A stretch of 63,702 nucleotides of DNA from a bacterium (GTDB taxonomy: Bacteria; Zhuqueibacterota; Zhuqueibacteria; Zhuqueibacterales; Zhuqueibacteraceae): contig JAKLJX010000031.1 of the NCBI GenBank assembly GCA_023150945.1, forward strand, positions 1 through 63,702. Reading direction: 5' to 3'. Below are positions 58,880-63,702 of the stretch, piece by piece. Under the pieces are notes generated by a model, which saw nothing but the letters and a program-made list of their open reading frames with translations, searched no databases and was not told the origin of the DNA. Both the position numbers and the translations under genes were made by a program. Each line of letters begins with the position of its first letter. Within the stretch, counting starts at the first letter, position 1.

Positions 58880-60316
58880 ATGCGAGGAGAAACGAAATTG
58901 ACTATTGTCGTGCTTGTTGCCTCAGCCGTGTTGCTGTTTTATCTCCTCAGTCTGCTGCGCTGGCAGCACAAATATCCCGAGCTGCGCTGGGATTGGGATC
59001 ACATCGACACCAAGCGGATCCGATTTCCGCAGCATTTTCTGTGGGGCGTTGCCACTTCCGCGCACCAAGTGGAAGGCGGGTGCGACAACAACAACTGGAG
59101 TGCCTGGGAGCAGTCGGTGGATGCGTCCGGCCAGCCGCGCATCAAGCAGGGCCAGCGCGCCGGCCGGGCGTGCGAGCACTGGCAGCGCTATCGCGAAGAC
59201 ATTCAACTCATGAAGGCGCTGGGCGTGCAGGCTTACCGCTTTTCGGTGGAATGGAGCAAGATCGAGCCCCGGCCGGGCGAATTCGACGAGGCCGCGCTGC
59301 AGCATTACCGTGAGGTGTGCGCCGCGCTGCAGGCGGAGAATCTGCAGCCGGTCGTGACCCTGCACCACTTCACCCACCCGCAGTGGTTCGATGCGCTCGG
59401 CGCTTTCGAGAAGGAGGAAAATCTGCCGCTGTTCGTGCGCTTCGCGGAGAAAGTCTTTGCGGCCTTGCACGAGCGCGTGCAATGGTGGTGCACCATCAAC
59501 GAGCCGGAAGTGTACGCCGCGCAAGGCTTCTTCATGGGCGTGTTTCCGCCGGGCAAACGCGAGGCGCAAGCCACCGGGCTGGTGCTCAAGAATTTACTCG
59601 AAGCGCACACGCAGGTCTATCATGCTTTGAAGAAGCTGCCGGGCGGCGAGCAGGCCCAAATTGGACTGGCCAAAAACCTGTTTCAATTCGATCCCTTGCG
59701 CTATTGGCATTGGGGCGACTGGGCGGTGACGCGGGCCTTGAACCGTCTGTTCAACGACTCGATCTTTTCGTATTTCAATTCCGGCGAATTCCGCTTCAAG
59801 CTGCCGGGGATCGTGAATCTGCGGCATCGCAATCTCGGTGCGCAGCCCGCGCTGGATTTCATCGGCCTGAACTACTATTCCCACTTTCACGTCAAGCTGC
59901 AGTGGAATCGCCACCAGCCGTTTGCCTTCGCCTTGCCGCCCAACCAGACCATGACCGACATGGCGTATGCCGTCTATCCCGAGGGATTCTATCGCGCGGT
60001 GAAAGAGATCGCGCAACTGGGCGTGCCCATTTATGTGACGGAGAACGGCATTGCCGACAGCCGCGACGATCGGCGTGAGCTGTTCATCCGGCGCTACCTC
60101 TATGCCCTGATCTGCGCCATGCAGGAGGGTTATGACGTGCGCGGCTATTTCTACTGGTCGCTGCTCGACAACTTCGAATGGACGGAAGGCTACGAAATGA
60201 AATTCGGCCTGTACGAGGTCGACTTTGCCACGCAAGCACGGCGCCTGCGGGAAGGCGCGCGCTGCTTTGCCGAGATTGTGCAGAGCAGCCGGGCAGGAGC
60301 AGGGCCTCAGCGGTGA
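58880..60316 (+). CDS. Family 1 glycoside hydrolase with N-terminal membrane anchor
   Basis: 478 residues. It starts at ATG 58880; a TTG at 58898 has GAGGAG upstream and is a possible true start. A hydrophobic helix (about 8-27) precedes the GH1 barrel, which begins FPQHFLWGVATSAHQVEGG. The acid/base Glu is in TINEPEVYA near residue 210, the nucleophile Glu in YVTENGIAD near 390, and SLLDNFEWTEGY near 425 shapes the aglycone site. All catalytic residues are present. GH1 enzymes cleave beta-glucosides and galactosides and are usually cytoplasmic, so the anchor suggests a periplasmic or membrane-bound form. Confidence 0.9.
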   Translation: MRGETKLTIVVLVASAVLLFYLLSLLRWQHKYPELRWDWDHIDTKRIRFPQHFLWGVATSAHQVEGGCDNNNWSAWEQSVDASGQPRIKQGQRAGRACEHWQRYREDIQLMKALGVQAYRFSVEWSKIEPRPGEFDEAALQHYREVCAALQAENLQPVVTLHHFTHPQWFDALGAFEKEENLPLFVRFAEKVFAALHERVQWWCTINEPEVYAAQGFFMGVFPPGKREAQATGLVLKNLLEAHTQVYHALKKLPGGEQAQIGLAKNLFQFDPLRYWHWGDWAVTRALNRLFNDSIFSYFNSGEFRFKLPGIVNLRHRNLGAQPALDFIGLNYYSHFHVKLQWNRHQPFAFALPPNQTMTDMAYAVYPEGFYRAVKEIAQLGVPIYVTENGIADSRDDRRELFIRRYLYALICAMQEGYDVRGYFYWSLLDNFEWTEGYEMKFGLYEVDFATQARRLREGARCFAEIVQSSRAGAGPQR

Positions 60317-60816
60317 GCTGGCGAGGCGGCAGGCGTGATGCGGGTGCGCGCCAGCTCAACCAACTTTTGCGGCCGGTCGGTGGTGATGAAGTAGCGCCAG
60401 CGTTTGCGGGTTCTCAGCTCGACGCCCATGCCGCTCTGCGCCACAAACGCAAAAGTGTCGCGCAAATCATAGCGCACGCCCCAGCCCACGAAGCGCGAGA
60501 AGAGGTAGGGCTGCGGTTCAACGCTTTCGATCTCCTGCCAGCGCAGGCGGGTGCGCACAAAGCCGAAGCCGAAGGCGATGCCGGCCTCGGTGACTTCGAT
60601 CGACAAGCGCCGGAAGGTGAAGGTGGCCGCCGCCAGGCCCAGCACCGCCAGCAGCATCAACGCGAGCAGCCACGTGGGCAGATGCGGCCGCAGCAGCACG
60701 AGCACGACCACAAAGACGGCGGCCGCGCCGATCGCCAGCACGAGCAGGTGCACGAACCAGCGCTTCATGGGTTGATGTTCACGGTACAAGACAGGTTGGG
60801 AGGATTCCATAGCCAT
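60307..60816 (-). CDS. Small membrane protein with PH-like domain
   Basis: 169 residues from the ATG at 60816; an ATG at 60810 is also possible and neither has a good ribosome site. Two hydrophobic helices (about 20-42 and 46-66) are followed by a soluble region (FRRLSIEVTEAGIAFGFGFVRTRLRWQEIESVE). That order matches the bacterial PH-like (DUF304/bPH) pattern. It converges on and overlaps the GH1 gene by 10 bp. No function can be assigned. Confidence 0.7.
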   Translation of the reverse strand: MAMESSQPVLYREHQPMKRWFVHLLVLAIGAAAVFVVVLVLLRPHLPTWLLALMLLAVLGLAAATFTFRRLSIEVTEAGIAFGFGFVRTRLRWQEIESVEPQPYLFSRFVGWGVRYDLRDTFAFVAQSGMGVELRTRKRWRYFITTDRPQKLVELARTRITPAASPAHR

Positions 60817-60992
60817 TGCAATAGTGAAGATGAACCGGAGAGGCGCGGCACGAGGGCAGCAGCACTCGGCGGTGAATCTAAACCGCACATTTCAAAAAAG
60901 CAATGAATTGGCGGTCGCTAATGCCAGTCCCTGACTGAAATTCACCTTGACTTTTTGGCGGGATAAGCTTATTTTGCGTCGCTTTTTTCGAA

Positions 60993-61065
<73 letters not shown>

Positions 61066-61139
61066 CGACCTCACAGCAAAGCCGCGCGGTTTTGCTGTTT
61101 TGTTTTGGCCAACCGTTCTTTGCCCGCAATCTTTGCCAA

Positions 61140-61212
<73 letters not shown>

Positions 61213-61274
61213 CTGTTCTTCACGTCATTACATCGTTCCTTTGAACCGCCGATCCCTTCGATCACCATTCCATC

Positions 61275-62186
61275 ATGAGAAAACTTCTTTCCCTGTTTGC
61301 CGCTCTCTTGCTCCCCACCCTGGCTTTGGCACAATCCGCGGGATATACTTTTCTGCGCACGCCGGTGGGCGCACGCCCGGCCGCCATGGCCGCCAGTTTT
61401 GTCTCCGTCTCAAAAGATCCGCACAGCATCTACTACAACCCCGCAGGCCTGGCGGACCTGTCGCAGCGCGCCGCGACCTTCGGCTATATCAACAACATTC
61501 TTGATGTGCAGGATTTCTTCGGCGCCTATGTCATGCCGCACAAGCAGGGCAGCTACGGCTTCGCGTTGCAATACACCGACTACGGCGATTTCACCCGCAC
61601 GAATGAATTCGGCGAGGAGTTGGGCAGTTTCGGCGCCAACAACGTGGTCGCCTATTTCAGCTATTCCCGCACGCATGCCGAGCGTCTGCTGCTGGGCGGC
61701 AACGTGAAATACCTTCGCTCGACGCTGGCGGATTTTTCCTCTGACGCCGTTGCCCTTGATCTCGGCGCGATCTATCATTCCAGCTTGTTCGACAATCTCA
61801 GTTTCGGCGCGGGCATTTTCAACCTCGGCCGCGTGCGCAAGGCGTTTGACGGCCGCAAGGAAGACCTGCCGCTGACTTTTCAATTCGGCGTCTCCAAGCG
61901 CCTGGCGCATTTGCCGTTGCTGTACAGCCTGACCCTGGTGGGCGATCCCGATGAGAATCTGCAATTCCGCGCCGGCGGCGAGTTCAGCCTCTCGCCGAAC
62001 GCCTTCTTGCGCCTGGGCTACAATACCCTCGGCCGCGACCAGAAAGTCGGCACCGACAGCGACCGTTTTGCCGGGCTGTCGATCGGCCTGGGACTCGATT
62101 ATCGCCAATACAAGTTCGACTACGGCATGTCTTCCTTCGGCGAAATCGGAAATCTCAACCGGCTCAGCATGTCGATCATTTTCTGA
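61275..62186 (+). CDS. PorV/PorQ family outer-membrane protein
   Basis: 303 residues with a signal peptide of about 19 residues (ALA-QSAGY). The N-terminal plug-like motif VGARPAAMAASFVSVSKDP and YYNPAGLADL near residue 55 are typical of the PorV/PorQ (UPF0164-like) family. Repeated amphipathic strands end in Phe (LSMSIIF), as for a 14-strand barrel of the FadL type. In Bacteroidetes, PorV and PorQ belong to type IX secretion; wider FCB homologues are common without a full T9SS. It follows the tRNA genes and has its own terminator. Confidence 0.85.
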   Translation: MRKLLSLFAALLLPTLALAQSAGYTFLRTPVGARPAAMAASFVSVSKDPHSIYYNPAGLADLSQRAATFGYINNILDVQDFFGAYVMPHKQGSYGFALQYTDYGDFTRTNEFGEELGSFGANNVVAYFSYSRTHAERLLLGGNVKYLRSTLADFSSDAVALDLGAIYHSSLFDNLSFGAGIFNLGRVRKAFDGRKEDLPLTFQFGVSKRLAHLPLLYSLTLVGDPDENLQFRAGGEFSLSPNAFLRLGYNTLGRDQKVGTDSDRFAGLSIGLGLDYRQYKFDYGMSSFGEIGNLNRLSMSIIF

Positions 62187-62223
62187 AACCGCGAGGCCGC
62201 GGTCATCATGTTCCCAGATTCCA

Positions 62224-62253
62224 GCCAATGAGTTTGCGCTCATTGGCTTTTTT
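62224..62253 (+). terminator. Rho-independent terminator after the PorV-like gene
   Basis: GCCAATGAG (62224-62232) and CTCATTGGC (62239-62247) form a perfect 9-bp stem with a 6-base loop, followed by TTTTTT. Confidence 0.92.
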
Positions 62254-62273
62254 ATTGCACCGGAGGAAACAGC

Positions 62274-63137
62274 ATGCAAATTGGATTCATTGGCCTCGGC
62301 ATCATGGGCCGGCCCATGGCCGAGCATCTGCTCAAGGCGGGTTATCGCCTGACCGTCTTCAACCGCACCGCCAGTAAAACCAAAACGCTGGTTGACCAGG
62401 GCGCGGAGGCCGCCGGATCGCCGGCGGAGTTGGCCGCCGCCTGCGAGGTGATCATCACGATGGTGTCGGATACTCCTGATGTTGAAGAAGTGTTGTTCGG
62501 CCAGGCCGGGGTGAGCGAGGGGCTGGCGGTGGGCAAGATCGTCATCGACATGAGCACGATTTCGCCCGCCGCAACGGAGAAATTTGCTGAACGCCTGCGC
62601 GCCATAAGCTGCGAGATGCTCGATGCGCCGGTGAGTGGGGGCGAGCCGGGCGCCAGAGCCGCCACGTTGACGATCATGGCCGGCGGCAAGCGGGAGGTTT
62701 TTGAGAAGTGTCAGCCGATTTTTGCTGCGCTGGGGAAGAATATTGTCTATTGCGGCAAGAACGGCAATGGCCAGCGCACGAAGCTGGTGAATCAAGTCAT
62801 CTGCGCATTGAATATTCTCGCGATGACAGAGGGATTACGCCTGGCCAAGCTCTCCAAGCTCGATTTGCATGCCACACTGCAAGCGGTAAGCGGCGGCGCA
62901 GCCGGCTCGTGGATGTTGACCAATCTCGCGCCGCGCATTTTGAAAAACGACTTTGCGCCGGGATTCACGATGCGCCTGCAGAGCAAGGATTTGCGCCTGG
63001 CCACGGAGCTGATGCAAAGCCTGGGCAAGGAATTTCCGGGAACGGCCTTGACCCATCAACTCTTTCAACAAGCGGTGGAAAAAGGTTTGGGCGAACAGGG
63101 CACGCAGGGGTTGATTAATTTGTTTGTGGGATCGTGA
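62274..63137 (+). CDS. Beta-hydroxyacid dehydrogenase (3-hydroxyisobutyrate/tartronate semialdehyde reductase family)
   Basis: 287 residues with GGAGGAA upstream. The N-terminal Rossmann motif GFIGLGIMGRPMAEHLL begins at residue 4. The substrate motif DAPVSGGEPGA lies near residue 117. GNGQRTKLVNQVIC near 165 has the catalytic Lys, though the usual NN is NQ. It oxidises a beta-hydroxyacid or reduces the semialdehyde with NAD(P). Candidates are 3-hydroxyisobutyrate, glycerate and succinic semialdehyde; sequence alone does not separate them. It is a single-gene unit after a terminator. Confidence 0.92.
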   Translation: MQIGFIGLGIMGRPMAEHLLKAGYRLTVFNRTASKTKTLVDQGAEAAGSPAELAAACEVIITMVSDTPDVEEVLFGQAGVSEGLAVGKIVIDMSTISPAATEKFAERLRAISCEMLDAPVSGGEPGARAATLTIMAGGKREVFEKCQPIFAALGKNIVYCGKNGNGQRTKLVNQVICALNILAMTEGLRLAKLSKLDLHATLQAVSGGAAGSWMLTNLAPRILKNDFAPGFTMRLQSKDLRLATELMQSLGKEFPGTALTHQLFQQAVEKGLGEQGTQGLINLFVGS

Positions 63138-63171
63138 AGCTGCCCTGCGCGGGCTTGACGTGCCACGTCAG

Positions 63172-63702
63172 TCACTCATCCAGAATCGTGTAGTGAATGG
63201 TGATTTTGGGCGCGTACTCGCGCGGGAAAGCCACATGATCTTCCCGCAGAGTCTTTTCACCTCTCGTGCGATGAGACACCACCAACAATCCGTGATTCGG
63301 CACAGCCTGGTGCAGCCACGCACTCACGATTTGAGTGATATCGAATTCAACGCGATCAATCCCGGTGCGGTTCTGGCGTATTCGCGCGGTGACCGGATTG
63401 AGATTGTAGTTCAACCCCGCCAATGCTGCGGATTTATTTTCCCCTGCCGCGAGTATTTCTAGCGCGCCGAAATCCGACTCTGCGGCTGCCTTCACCAGGG
63501 CGTCAAGCTCCAAAACCGCGTAGTCGATGTTCATCTGTTCCGTGGGAACACGGTCAAGATCCGGCAGCTTGAATTCCGCGTGCAATAGAAACTCGCCATC
63601 ACGCAGGGGTTGGCGGGAAATTTGAATCTCATCGACGACAACTTGCTGCGCTGTGACTGTTTGTGTGAATGCAAGCAAGAAAAGAGCAAGCGCGGTATTC
63701 AA
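63172..63702 (-). CDS. Secreted DNRLRE-like protein, truncated by the window edge
   Basis: At least 176 residues. The 5' end reaches the window edge, where the frame reads TTG or an internal Leu, so the true start may lie beyond it. The N-terminus is a signal-peptide-like helix ending VTAQQ. The C-terminal part (VEFDITQIVSAWLHQ, NHGLLVVSHR, PKITIHYT) matches the pattern of DNRLRE domains, which are beta-sandwich modules of surface proteins. It is probably exported. It converges on the dehydrogenase gene. Confidence 0.7.
   Translation of the reverse strand: MNTALALFLLAFTQTVTAQQVVVDEIQISRQPLRDGEFLLHAEFKLPDLDRVPTEQMNIDYAVLELDALVKAAAESDFGALEILAAGENKSAALAGLNYNLNPVTARIRQNRTGIDRVEFDITQIVSAWLHQAVPNHGLLVVSHRTRGEKTLREDHVAFPREYAPKITIHYTILDE

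Overview
The window reads as a piece of chromosome from an uncultivated, GC-rich, Gram-negative bacterium. I infer a member of the FCB-related candidate phyla (KSB1/Calditrichota/Zixibacteria-like). The hints are a PorV/PorQ-type outer-membrane protein, a Bacteroidetes-like order of arginine genes (acetyltransferase-argG, argC, argD, argB), several outer-membrane barrels and c-type cytochromes, sigma-54 regulators, and many degenerate intergenic repeats. No marker gene here fixes the taxonomy. I see no phage, transposase, plasmid or CRISPR locus.

Left third (1-25.3 kb): energy and redox metabolism. A minus-strand operon encodes a Cys-rich MerR regulator, a TAT-exported molybdopterin oxidoreductase of the polysulfide/thiosulfate reductase type, its 4x[4Fe-4S] subunit, an NrfD membrane subunit and a YeeE/YedE sulfur transporter. 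A MerR-type promoter candidate lies at its head. Next, on the plus strand, a sensor kinase (5.6 kb) and an NtrC-type regulator (12.4 kb) bracket a Cys/Met gamma-lyase family enzyme, an alanine-dehydrogenase-like protein and a CoA-transferase; this looks like an amino-acid fermentation module. An outer-membrane cytochrome-porin and a multiheme cytochrome follow, then two small secreted Gly-rich proteins with a barrel protein, a CcmH-like protein, a 2-oxoacid:ferredoxin oxidoreductase (fused gamma-alpha, plus beta) and formate-THF ligase.

Middle (25.3-36.2 kb): an Ig-like lipoprotein, then arginine biosynthesis (a GNAT-ArgG fusion, ArgC, ArgD, ArgB). A GAF/sigma-54 activator overlaps a PEGA-containing Ser/Thr kinase, and a GT2 glycosyltransferase follows on the other strand.

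36.2-54.2 kb: the most unusual part. A 1.1-kb non-coding stretch with strong RNA-like structure precedes a 17-kb type IV pilus/type II secretion-like cluster: three pilin-like proteins of one family, GspF, GspE, three further pseudopilin-like proteins, a PilT-like ATPase, a PilM-PilN-SPOR fusion, PilO, a short secretin and a WD40/zinc-finger protein. Five of the six pilin-like proteins begin Met-Gly and run straight into the hydrophobic helix. They have no ordinary leader, and most lack the Glu5 of canonical pilins. Two low-complexity arrays lie inside the cluster: a 7-bp repeat whose last unit supplies the first two bases of the gspF start codon, and a 6-bp GGAGTA repeat just upstream of a pseudopilin gene.

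Right end (54.9-63.7 kb): an ABC-2 type exporter pair, a penicillin-acylase family hydrolase, a membrane-anchored GH1 glycosidase, a small PH-like membrane protein, tRNA-Phe and tRNA-Thr, a PorV/PorQ family protein, a beta-hydroxyacid dehydrogenase and a secreted DNRLRE-like protein cut by the window edge.

A theme across the window is intergenic repeats that can form hairpins. Three gaps inside the sulfur operon each hold a different one, and one family (paired arms built on CGCAAAG/ACGGAG-like units) recurs at five or six places.
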